5,778 nucleotides of DNA, taken from assembly GCA_002385465.1 (NCBI GenBank), contig DGDN01000031.1, positions 1 to 5,778 of the forward strand, given 5' to 3'. The stretch is from Candidatus Fermentithermobacillaceae bacterium UBA3951. Its GTDB lineage: Bacteria; Bacillota; Sulfobacillia; Fermentithermobacillales; Fermentithermobacillaceae. The notes below the pieces were generated by a model, which searched no databases, was not told the DNA's origin, and saw only the letters and a program-made list of their open reading frames with translations. Below are positions 1 through 5,656 of this stretch, in pieces (positions within the stretch are counted from its first letter, which is position 1; each line of letters starts with the position of its first letter). The translations under genes were made by a program, and so were the position numbers.

Positions 1-180
1 GCCGCCTTACCCGAAGCAAGCGCCGATGTTCTCGCGTTCGCGGCTGCGTCCAATCTACTCACTAACGTAGACTCCGTGTGGTCGGACCTGTTCCTGGCTC
101 TCCCACTGGCCAACTTCACTTACAAGTTCTGGAACAAGGTCTTCGGGAGAAAGACCGAAACGTCAAGCGCATCGAAGTAG
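1..180 (+). CDS. C-terminal end of an integral membrane protein (possibly DUF3100 family), 5' truncated
   Basis: The window opens inside a reading frame that gives 59 residues and ends at a TAG (178-180). The tail contains a hydrophobic segment with the pattern DVLAFAAASNLL, then a second one, LFLALPLANFTYKFW, and finishes with a short basic and polar end (VFGRKTETSSASK). This looks like the last one or two membrane helices of a transporter with a cytoplasmic tail. From memory, the pattern resembles the C-terminus of DUF3100 membrane proteins, which are often found beside M20 amidohydrolases. That assignment is tentative, since only the last 59 residues are visible. The next gene starts 29 bp after this stop on the same strand, so the two are probably cotranscribed, and the protein may move the hydrolase's substrate or product across the membrane. 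A different membrane family is possible. Confidence 0.6.
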   Translation, partial: AALPEASADVLAFAAASNLLTNVDSVWSDLFLALPLANFTYKFWNKVFGRKTETSSASK

Positions 181-209
181 CGCGCGCGGAATGCGGGTGG
201 TGAATATCC

Positions 210-1523
210 ATGGAAAAACACCAATTGAAGGAAGCGGCCTGCCAGGCAATCGACAACCGCGCCTCTTTGATAAGAGGAATCAAGACCGACATATGGGCCC
301 ATCCCGAACTGGGCTACAAGGAAACCCGGACCGCAGACAAAGTCGCCGAAGTCTTCGACGCCCTCGGGCTTCCGTATGAAACCGGCCTTGCCCTCACCGG
401 AGTGAGAGCCGACCTTGAGGGCACGGAGGACGGTCCGACCGTTGCCGTGCTGGGCGAACTTGATGCGGTCGTATGCTGGGACCACGAAAGTGCAGACAAA
501 AAGACCGGCGCGGTACATGCATGCGGCCACGACGCTCAAGTCGCCGCCATGCTGGGTTGCGCCATTGGTTTAGTTGATGCGGGTGCCCGGGACTACCTTT
601 CAGGGAACGTAGCCTTCTTCGGCGTTCCGGCCGAGGAGTTCGTCGAGCTCGAGTACCGCCAGAGCATTATGGATGAGGGCAAGATCGAGTTCTTCGGAGG
701 CAAACAGGAACTCCTCCGTCTCGGATATTTGGACGATATAGACATAGCGGCCATGGTCCACGTGGATGCCGATACCCCGGGTCGCGTAGTAAATCTCAGC
801 GCCGGCAGCAACGGATTCGTAGGCAAGACGGTGCGCTATATTGGGCAAGAAGCCCATGCAGGCGCCGCTCCGCACCTAGGGGTGAACGCTCTGAACGCGG
901 CAATGCTTGGCATTTTCGGGATCCACGCTCAGAGAGAAACCTTCAAGGATGAGGACCATATCCGCGTCCACCCCATCATCACCAAGGGAGGGGATCTCGT
1001 TAACATCGTCCCGGCCGACGTCCGCCTCGAGACTTATGTTCGTGGCGCCCAGACCGGCGCCATCTTCGAAGCCAATAAAAGGGTCAATCGGGCGCTACGT
1101 GCAGGAGCAGAGGCGGTAGGAGCAAGAGTGGAGATTAGCGAAATCCCCGGCTACTTGCCTCTCCGTTCGTGTTTGGCTCTTTCAGCGCTGTTTGAGTCCA
1201 ACGCCAGAGATCTCCTGGGAAAGGACGCCGTCAGGACTTCGGCATTCTCCGGCGGCTCCACGGATATGGGCGACATAAGCCACATCATCCCATCCATTCA
1301 TCCCTACATCGGAGGGATCAAAGGTGCTGCTCACACAAGGAGTTTCCAAGTAGTAGACCTTGACATGGTGTCGGTAATCCCGGCCAAGATTCTCGCCATG
1401 ACAGTGATTGACCTGCTATGGGACGGAGCTGCGGAAGCCAAGCGCATCAAAGAAGAATTCAAGCCGGCATTCAACAAAGACGAATACCTGACAATGTGGA
1501 GGCAGTTCAGAGAGCAGAGATAG
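210..1523 (+). CDS. M20-family amidohydrolase (M20D, AbgB/HipO-like metallopeptidase)
   Basis: This is a complete protein of 437 residues, a normal length for M20 hydrolases. These are cytosolic di-metal enzymes that cleave amide bonds in N-acyl or aminobenzoyl amino acids and dipeptides. Visible family signatures are HPELGYKE (31-38), GELDAV (82-87), HACGHD (103-108), PAEE (140-143), His184 in MVHVD, the dimerisation-domain block GQEAHAGAAPHLGVNA (212-227), GGSTDMGD (348-355) and HTRSF (375-379). By family knowledge the metal ligands would be Cys105, His107, Glu143, His184 and His375, with Glu142 as catalytic base; all are present, so the enzyme should be active. The segment between PAEE and His184 is longer than in HipO-type enzymes and carries ELEYRQSIMDEGKIEF and a GGKQELLRLG stretch. 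I believe this marks a subgroup of uncharacterised amidohydrolases. The ATG at 210 is preceded by a GGTGG-type ribosome binding site at about 196-200. The physiological substrate cannot be read from the sequence. Confidence 0.93.
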   Translation: MEKHQLKEAACQAIDNRASLIRGIKTDIWAHPELGYKETRTADKVAEVFDALGLPYETGLALTGVRADLEGTEDGPTVAVLGELDAVVCWDHESADKKTGAVHACGHDAQVAAMLGCAIGLVDAGARDYLSGNVAFFGVPAEEFVELEYRQSIMDEGKIEFFGGKQELLRLGYLDDIDIAAMVHVDADTPGRVVNLSAGSNGFVGKTVRYIGQEAHAGAAPHLGVNALNAAMLGIFGIHAQRETFKDEDHIRVHPIITKGGDLVNIVPADVRLETYVRGAQTGAIFEANKRVNRALRAGAEAVGARVEISEIPGYLPLRSCLALSALFESNARDLLGKDAVRTSAFSGGSTDMGDISHIIPSIHPYIGGIKGAAHTRSFQVVDLDMVSVIPAKILAMTVIDLLWDGAAEAKRIKEEFKPAFNKDEYLTMWRQFREQR

Positions 1524-1587
1524 GCTGTGTACGCCCCGCACATGCGGGCTTCAGGCCGGTCACAGATGACACACTGCCAGAAGCTAA

Positions 1588-1620
1588 CCCAGGGGTGTCT
1601 GACCACCCCTGGGCCATTTT
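1588..1620 (+). terminator. Probable Rho-independent terminator after the amidohydrolase
   Basis: A perfect inverted repeat, CCCAGGGGTG (1588-1597) and CACCCCTGGG (1604-1613), is separated by a 6-nt loop. It is followed by CCATTTT, a short T tract. It lies 64 bp after the amidohydrolase stop and before the repeat array, so it plausibly ends the membrane protein-amidohydrolase transcript. The T tract is short and offset by CCA, so termination may be incomplete. A smaller hairpin (CCCGC/GCGGG, 1535-1548) lies just after the stop codon. Confidence 0.7.
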
Positions 1621-1639
1621 CCGGCGGCGACCGCGCCTT

Positions 1640-1763
1640 GCTCAGTTACCTTTTGTACATAACCCTGATTCGTTGGTTACCTTTTGTACACGTCCCGGCC
1701 CCGTTGGTTACCTTTTGTACATGACTTCGTTTCGTCGTTTACTTCTTGTACATGTCCGCCCGT
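1640..1763 (+). repeat. Array of four direct repeats with exact 31-bp period
   Basis: The 15-bp core GTTACCTTTTGTACA occurs exactly at 1645-1659, 1676-1690 and 1707-1721. A diverged fourth copy (12 of 15 identical) lies at 1738-1752. Copies 2 and 3 share further bases upstream (CGTTG), giving a conserved block of about 20 bp and a variable stretch of about 11 bp per unit. The period is 31 bp each time, about three helical turns, so all copies face the same side of the DNA. This is typical of cooperative protein binding, for example transposase sites at the ends of IS21-like or Tn7/Mu-like elements, or a regulator array. No transposase gene is present in the window. I favour a leftover transposon end but cannot prove it. 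Confidence 0.85.
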
Positions 1764-1868
1764 CCGATCTTCTTGCCTGTCCTACACAAACCAGGCCGGA
1801 GGCAGGGGCATGGCGGAACCCCGCAGAAGACCTGACTAACATGGTCCGAGCGGAGGGACTCAGACCGG

Positions 1869-2045
1869 GTGGTTACCTACGAGCACCGTGTAATTAACCG
1901 CGTGGATTCTTTGCGGTTGGGCGAGGAGTACATCTACATAGACGGCGAACCCCTCTCAGGAGGGCCGGTGACCAGGGAGGTTTTCCTCTAGGCAGTGACA
2001 GACCGCCTCAGAGCCAAGGGGCTGGGCCTCTCAACTGAAATGTAG
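1869..2045 (+). pseudogene. Small ORF of 40 codons, probably a 58-residue gene broken by an amber codon
   Basis: From a GTG at 1869 the frame gives 40 residues and stops at TAG 1989-1991. It begins VVTYEHRVINRVDSLRLG and continues with EEYIYIDGEPLSGG. A GGAGGG ribosome binding site lies at 1852-1857, 11 nt upstream, slightly far but usable. The same frame resumes directly after the TAG for 17 more residues (AVTDRLRAKGLGLSTEM) and ends at TAG 2043-2045. The text on both sides looks equally protein-like. A single C to T change in a Gln CAG codon would explain the interruption. TAG is the ordinary stop of three other genes here, so recoding is unlikely. I do not recognise the family. An intact 40-residue protein (1869-1991) or chance are the alternatives. 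Confidence 0.4.
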
Positions 2046-2196
2046 AGCCTAGGTATCTCCTCCCTATGGAACCTGTTATCCGCCCCACCCCCGCGCGATC
2101 ACACGCGTAGGACACCCGGGCAGCGGGGCGTGGGTACTACATAGGATCTAACCGGCCGCGCTATCGCACGCGCAGTAACCGGGTGGAAAAGGAGTT
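2046..2196. other. Intergenic stretch upstream of the acetyltransferase, no gene seen
   Basis: Together with 1621-1868, this forms the non-coding part of the region between the amidohydrolase and the acetyltransferase. It is G+C-rich, with short inverted fragments (CGCCCC near 2081, GGGGCG near 2125) but no clear hairpin with a T tract. I found no convincing -35/-10 pair for the downstream gene. It shows no recognisable RNA gene. Confidence 0.4.
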
Positions 2197-3276
2197 GTGA
2201 CTAACGTGTCGATGGTTGAACTCAGCGCTCCGTATCCGCCGAGCGTCGTGAAGATAGTGGAGAATCTCCCCGAGCCCGTTATACCCCTATCCATTATGGA
2301 AGGATGGACCGAAGGATCCGTGTTTGCAGACGACCGGCTGAACCCCGGCGTTGTCCTCGTGTGGGAGAAGAAAGGCAGCGCCAACCTGTTTCTGTGCGGG
2401 CGCCCAACCCGGCCGAACGCCCGCATGCTGGCCCACCTGGTTGAGGACACCATCATCCCTGCGTGTCAGCGCGGAGGCATCCCCATGTCGACCGTTTCCT
2501 GGGATGCCGCCGGCTGGGAAGGCTTCATGCCCGACATCCTGGCTTCTCGGCCGCCCGTATGTGACCGAATGCTCTTGTACACGATGAACGTAAGCCTAAC
2601 CGACGCGGCAAAACTCGAGGCCCTGATGACCCCTCCCCAGGGTTACGAGATCCGCCCTGTCGACGCCAGCCTCCTAGCGTCGAACGACATCGCCCACGTC
2701 GAAGACGTCCGCAACGAAATCCTCAGACAATGGCGTTCCCTGGATGACTTCGTTAGCAGAGGTTTCGGATACTGCCTTTTCGGATATAACACCATCACAA
2801 CCTGGTGTTTGGCGGAGTATCCCGCAGGCAACGAGATAAGTGTAGGCGTTGAGACAGTAAGTCCTTACCGCCGGCAGGGTCATGCGACAGCAGCATCAGC
2901 GGCAACACTGAGAGAATGCGTAAGGCGCGGAATCACCCCGTACTGGAACCTCTGGACATCCAACACCGCCTCCAAGAGGTTGGCCGAGAAGGTGGGGCTT
3001 AGGCAAAAGGTCGACTATCCGGTGGTCTACTTCTACCACAACGAGATCGACAACATGCTCATCAACGGAAATGCAGCATTCCGCAGGAAGAAAGACGCAG
3101 GTGCCGCCGTCCGCTGGTACAACCGGGCCTTTGACGCTGCCCTGGATGACGCTAGACGCTCAGGTTCGATGCTCTCGAGAGAGAACAGCCGGCAGTGGTG
3201 GCTGAGAACTTCCTCCGAGGCTTACGCTGCAGCAGGTATCCCACACCCATGGGCATCCTGCCTTCCCGACTCGTAA
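2197..3276 (+). CDS. GNAT-family N-acetyltransferase (ZmaR-like two-domain type)
   Basis: This is a complete protein of 359 residues. The second half holds a GNAT fold: beta strand EISVGVETV (213-221), the acetyl-CoA pyrophosphate-binding loop RRQGHATAAS (225-234, matching the R/Q-x-x-G-x-G/A signature), then a helix, the strand ITPYWNLWTSN and the usual SKRLAEKVGLRQ helix (259-270). The order and wording (TPYW...N..S..LAEK.G) match the GNAT_acetyltran family that includes the zwittermicin A resistance protein ZmaR. In that family an N-terminal domain of about 130-150 residues precedes the transferase. A C-terminal tail (about 290-359) is helical and rich in Arg and Ala. The acceptor substrate is unknown; antibiotic or small-molecule acetylation is possible. 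The start is uncertain: AAAAGGAG ends at 2194, too close to GTG 2197, so GTG 2206 (11 nt away) may be the true start, with ATG 2212 as a third option. The gene stands alone and converges on the Rrf2 gene. Confidence 0.85.
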   Translation: MTNVSMVELSAPYPPSVVKIVENLPEPVIPLSIMEGWTEGSVFADDRLNPGVVLVWEKKGSANLFLCGRPTRPNARMLAHLVEDTIIPACQRGGIPMSTVSWDAAGWEGFMPDILASRPPVCDRMLLYTMNVSLTDAAKLEALMTPPQGYEIRPVDASLLASNDIAHVEDVRNEILRQWRSLDDFVSRGFGYCLFGYNTITTWCLAEYPAGNEISVGVETVSPYRRQGHATAASAATLRECVRRGITPYWNLWTSNTASKRLAEKVGLRQKVDYPVVYFYHNEIDNMLINGNAAFRRKKDAGAAVRWYNRAFDAALDDARRSGSMLSRENSRQWWLRTSSEAYAAAGIPHPWASCLPDS

Positions 3277-3351
3277 GAGAAGTAGAACACCGTAGTGATG
3301 CCTGACACTACTCGTAGGAGCAGTAGAACGCCGCAGCGATACCTGACACGG
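3270..3351. repeat. 41-bp tandem duplication at the acetyltransferase 3' end
   Basis: Two adjacent 41-bp units, 3270-3310 and 3311-3351, are identical at 33 of 41 positions. Both begin CTCGTA and share AGTAGAAC and CCTGACAC. The first unit contains the acetyltransferase stop codon (TAA, 3274-3276); the rest fills most of the gap before the convergent Rrf2 gene. Since 41 is not a multiple of three, the repeat is not a coding repeat. The first unit also carries an inverted pair GTAGTG/CACTAC (3292-3297 and 3306-3311), not kept in the second. The function is unknown; a diverged replication-slippage duplication is the simplest explanation. Confidence 0.75.
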
Positions 3352-3372
3352 GAACCACAGCGGTTTCACGCG

Positions 3373-3771
3373 TCAGCCCGACACCAGATCGGCCAGAGTA
3401 GTGCCTTGCATAACGCTCATGACCTGCTCCTGAGCCCTGAGCCAGACATTCCTGAGAGGGCAAGAATCTTTCCTCCCGCACTGGGCATCCGGGGCCAGGC
3501 ATTGCTTCACCAAGAACAGGTCACCGGCCGTGTCGATTACGTCACGGACCGTGATGGCATCGGGCTGAGCCGCGAGCCTTATACCGCCCTTGGGTCCTCT
3601 CATGGAGTCTACCCATCCCTTCTTCGCGAGCACCGATACAATCTGAGGCATGTACTTGAGTGGAATGCCCTGACGAGCGGCGACTTCACGGCTGGGGACG
3701 TAGCCATTGTCTCCTAGAGCCGCCAAGTCCATAAGGGTCAGGAGAAGGTACTCCACCTTGTTCGTGATCAC
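3373..3771 (-). CDS. Rrf2-family transcriptional regulator, probably Fe-S dependent (NsrR/IscR-like)
   Basis: This complete protein of 132 residues is a normal length for the Rrf2 family of dimeric winged-helix DNA-binding proteins. The N-terminus (MITNKVEYLLLTLMDLA) is the typical first helix. The recognition helix follows at about 26-50 (PSREVAARQGIPLKYMPQIV), then the wing signature RGPKGGIRLA (58-67). Cys91, Cys98 and Cys104 form a CX6CX5C motif, close to the CX5CX5C of IscR and to NsrR. A bound Fe-S cluster sensing NO, oxygen or iron status is therefore likely. The GTG start at 3769-3771 has an excellent GAGGAGG ribosome binding site (3779-3785) 7 nt upstream. The gene lies 171 bp downstream of hcp on the same strand, which suggests that it controls hcp and perhaps itself. 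Whether it is a true NsrR orthologue cannot be decided from motifs alone. Confidence 0.93.
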   Translation of the reverse strand: MITNKVEYLLLTLMDLAALGDNGYVPSREVAARQGIPLKYMPQIVSVLAKKGWVDSMRGPKGGIRLAAQPDAITVRDVIDTAGDLFLVKQCLAPDAQCGRKDSCPLRNVWLRAQEQVMSVMQGTTLADLVSG

Positions 3772-3802
3772 CGTCCAACCTCCTCGCCAGGGCTATTCAC
3801 TG

Positions 3803-3833
3803 TTTATACCGTCCTCCGCCTACCGTAATCCAA
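3803..3833 (-). promoter_or_regulatory. Weak candidate promoter for the Rrf2 gene
   Basis: On the minus strand a TATAAA box (3803-3808) lies 31 bp before the GTG start, with TTGGAT (3828-3833) upstream. The 19-bp spacer is longer than ideal, so the -35 match may be accidental. The AT-rich -10 stands out in a G+C-rich gap and supports separate transcription of the regulator in addition to any read-through from hcp. Confidence 0.3.
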
Positions 3834-3837
3834 CTTG

Positions 3838-3856
3838 AGATGGCGCTATGCCACCT
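3838..3856 (-). other. Hairpin between hcp and the Rrf2 gene
   Basis: Read on the minus strand, AGGTGGC and GCCATCT form a 7-bp stem (one G-U pair in RNA) around a 5-nt loop. It lies about 90 nt after the hcp stop. No T tract follows, so it is not a standard terminator; it may reduce read-through from hcp or stabilise the transcript end. A short palindrome (TTCCA-CT-TGGAA, 3900-3911) lies between it and hcp. Both could be chance. Confidence 0.3.
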
Positions 3857-3942
3857 AGACGCGACTCCGCCGACGAATCAAAGCGGATCACGAGACGTCT
3901 TCCACTTGGAATATGCTACTCTGCTTCAACTCGCTTACTCGC

Positions 3943-5229
3943 CTACCCGAGGATCTTGGCCAAATCTTCCTCGGCATTCGAAGTAAGGCGCAGGTCGAAT
4001 GCATCCTGGAGTTTGGCCACAAGTTCAGGAGTAAGCCAAGCGGGAAGCGTCGGACCAAGATATATACCCTTGATGCCCAAATGCAGAAGGGCCATGAGGA
4101 TGGCTACGGCCTTCTGCTCCATCCATGACAAGACCAGGGTAAGCGGCAGATCGTTTACTGTGCATCCAAGAGCTTCGGCGAGAGCGGATGCCACGCGGAT
4201 CGCAGATATAGCGTCGTTGCACTGTCCCATATCCAAGAGCCGCGGGATGCCCTCGATGTCGCCGAGGTCCAGGTCGTTGAACCGGAACTTGCCGCATGCC
4301 AGCGTCAGGATAACCGTATCCTTCGGAGCCTTCTCCACCAATTCGCGGTAGTAGTTGCGCACACTGCCGGGCGCGTCGCAGCCACCCACCAGGAAGAAAT
4401 GGCGGATCTTCCCTGTTTTCACAAGATCAAGCATCTTGCCTGCAAGCGGGAGCACCACGTTGTCGCCGAATCCGGTGGTCAGCTCGACCTGTCCGGGTTC
4501 ATCCTTGAGAGGCGGGAGGTCCTCGGCTTTCGCGATTAGCTTGCTGAAGTCATACCCATCGATGTGCTCCACACCCGGTAGACGGGCGATGCCGTGGGTG
4601 AACATCCTACTTCTGTAGCTCTCGGGCGGGATTAGAACGCAGTTCGAAGTACCCAGGATGGCCCCGGGAAAGCTTGCGAACAGCCGGCGCTGGTCGAACC
4701 AGGCCTTCCCCAAGTTGCCCTTCAGGTTCGTGAATGCCTTGAGCTTGGGATAGCCGTGGGCCGGGAGCATTTCCGAATGAGTGTAGACATTTACCCCGCG
4801 AGGCTCGGCCTGCTTCAGAAGTTCATATAGAGCCTTCATGTTGTGCCCCGTGACCAAGATGCCCGGACCCGCAGACGTACCCGTCGAGACCTTTGCGGGC
4901 TGCATTTCTCCGAAAGTCTCGTTGTGAGCTTTCTTCAGAAGGTTCATGGCCCGTATGGTGATTTCCCCCGATTTCAGGCTGAGGTCAAGAAGGGCGTCCA
5001 GGTCAAAATCCACGTTGGTGAGGGTGGCATAGAGCCCCTCTGCCAAGAAGGCGTCGATTTCCTCATCCACGTATCCCAGTTCCCTGGCATGGTACGCATA
5101 GGCGCTAATGCCCTTCATGGAATAGATGAGGTTCTCTTGAAGTCCGTGCACTTCAGGCTTTTTCCCACATACTCCCACGGTAGTACATGCGATTCCGTTC
5201 AAGACCTGCTGGCATTGGTTGCAGTGCAT
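3943..5229 (-). CDS. hcp: Hybrid-cluster protein (hydroxylamine reductase), short class III type
   Basis: This complete protein of 428 residues is a cytosolic iron-sulfur enzyme. The family has hydroxylamine reductase, peroxidase and NO reductase or S-nitrosylase activity and protects anaerobes from nitrosative stress. The N-terminal cluster motif CX2CX8CX5C is formed by Cys3, Cys6, Cys15 and Cys21. All seven ligands of the hybrid 4Fe-2O-2S cluster can be located: His129 (VTGHNM), Glu153 (HSEMLPAHGYP), Cys197 (GTSNCVLI), Cys284 (VGGCDAP), Cys312 (TLACGKFRF), Cys337 (MGQCNDAISA) and Glu371 (LSWMEQKAV). At 428 residues, against about 550 in class I proteins, it lacks the roughly 110-residue helical block after the N-terminal cysteines, which defines class III. 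The ATG at 5227-5229 has an AGGGGG ribosome binding site (5238-5243) 8 nt upstream. No hcr reductase gene is adjacent; electrons must come from elsewhere, such as ferredoxin or rubredoxin (inference). The Rrf2 gene follows downstream. Confidence 0.97.
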   Translation of the reverse strand: MHCNQCQQVLNGIACTTVGVCGKKPEVHGLQENLIYSMKGISAYAYHARELGYVDEEIDAFLAEGLYATLTNVDFDLDALLDLSLKSGEITIRAMNLLKKAHNETFGEMQPAKVSTGTSAGPGILVTGHNMKALYELLKQAEPRGVNVYTHSEMLPAHGYPKLKAFTNLKGNLGKAWFDQRRLFASFPGAILGTSNCVLIPPESYRSRMFTHGIARLPGVEHIDGYDFSKLIAKAEDLPPLKDEPGQVELTTGFGDNVVLPLAGKMLDLVKTGKIRHFFLVGGCDAPGSVRNYYRELVEKAPKDTVILTLACGKFRFNDLDLGDIEGIPRLLDMGQCNDAISAIRVASALAEALGCTVNDLPLTLVLSWMEQKAVAILMALLHLGIKGIYLGPTLPAWLTPELVAKLQDAFDLRLTSNAEEDLAKILG

Positions 5230-5242
5230 GGGTACGACCCCC

Positions 5243-5265
5243 TATTTCTAAGTTGCTAAGTAATA
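5243..5265 (-). promoter_or_regulatory. Candidate operator: 23-bp imperfect palindrome in the hcp leader
   Basis: The 23-bp site has arms TATTaCTtAGc and aCTtAGaAATA around a central A, read on the minus strand; 8 of 11 position pairs are symmetric (lower case marks the mismatched positions). It also contains a direct repeat of CTTAG. It begins one base downstream of the -10 box, covers the expected transcription start, and its far end touches the ribosome binding site. An 11-1-11 symmetry is the usual layout of NsrR and related Rrf2 operators. Together with the Rrf2 gene next to hcp, this suggests direct repression. The sequence does not closely match the enterobacterial NsrR consensus, so assignment rests on position and shape. 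Confidence 0.5.
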
Positions 5266-5293
5266 TTTATAGCTTGTCCCAGGCGTTTGGCAA
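5266..5293 (-). promoter_or_regulatory. Promoter of hcp
   Basis: On the minus strand TTGCCA (-35, 5288-5293) and TATAAA (-10, 5266-5271) are separated by 16 bp. The -10 lies 36 bp before the hcp ATG, leaving an mRNA leader of about 30 nt. Both boxes differ little from the vegetative sigma consensus. The region stands out as AT-rich against its surroundings. Confidence 0.65.
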
Positions 5294-5565
5294 GAGTCTG
5301 ACCACGAATTGAGCCTGCTGCCCGCTAAGCGGCGTGCGCGGTTTGCAGCTTTCGTTCAGGATCACAGTCACTGGGTCCATAGCCCCAATCGACGAAGACT
5401 AGTCGAAGATTTGAAAGCCCTCGTATGCTGGGAGATCGCAATATCCGTACTGAAGATGAGCACATCCGTCATACCCCCACACCCGCTCTAGACAGCAAAA
5501 TACTGGCAGGAGAAAAAACCGGTACCAGGCCATACATCTGTATCTAGTAGAGATGAACCCATATG
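5294..5565. other. Gene-poor stretch between hcp and the secreted protein gene
   Basis: No gene is recognised here. One plus-strand frame is open from 5273 to a TAG at 5489-5491 and reopens up to the ATG at 5657. The first segment has only a TTG start at 5309 with no ribosome binding site, and overlaps the hcp promoter. No clear promoter for the rightward gene was found. The stretch around 5500-5530 could pair weakly (TACTGG with CCGGTA) around an A-rich loop. Confidence 0.4.
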
Positions 5566-5636
5566 GACACTGTGCCCCAAGCACGGTGTCTTCCTGCTTG
5601 TTTACGATTACCGAACGGATCTTCTGGGCTCGGAAT
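5566..5636 (+). promoter_or_regulatory. Two hairpins in the leader of the secreted protein gene
   Basis: The first hairpin, GACACTGTGC (5566-5575) with GCACGGTGTC (5581-5590), forms a 10-bp stem with one G-U pair around the loop CCCAA and is followed by a loosely T-rich stretch. The second, ATT-A-CCGA (5607-5614) with TCGG-AAT (5630-5636), is a 7-bp stem with one bulged A that ends 6 nt before the ribosome binding site. Their position suggests a structured leader, or a terminator of an upstream transcript followed by a translation-control hairpin. I could not match the layout to a known riboswitch class. Confidence 0.4.
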
Positions 5637-5656
5637 ACCAACGGGAGGTAACCAAA

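Noticed and set aside
1640..1763. CRISPR array
   Set aside because: The repeats are regularly spaced, but the conserved core is only about 15-20 bp, the intervening stretches are about 11-16 bp, there are only four units, and no cas gene is present.
1418..1897. 159-residue plus-strand ORF overlapping the amidohydrolase 3' end
   Set aside because: It runs through the amidohydrolase coding region in another frame, across the terminator and through the 31-bp repeats; its composition is not protein-like.
1989..1991. Amber codon read as pyrrolysine
   Set aside because: TAG ends three of the five complete or 3'-complete genes here, no pyl genes or methylamine methyltransferase are seen, and a simple CAG to TAG mutation explains the interruption.
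3295..3717. 140-residue plus-strand ORF opposite the Rrf2 gene
   Set aside because: It overlaps the Rrf2 gene antisense, and the Rrf2 protein has clear family motifs, a good start and a good ribosome binding site.
3848..4351. 167-residue plus-strand ORF opposite hcp
   Set aside because: It is antisense to a highly conserved Hcp segment that includes a cluster ligand; its Arg/Ser-rich composition is typical of a shadow frame.
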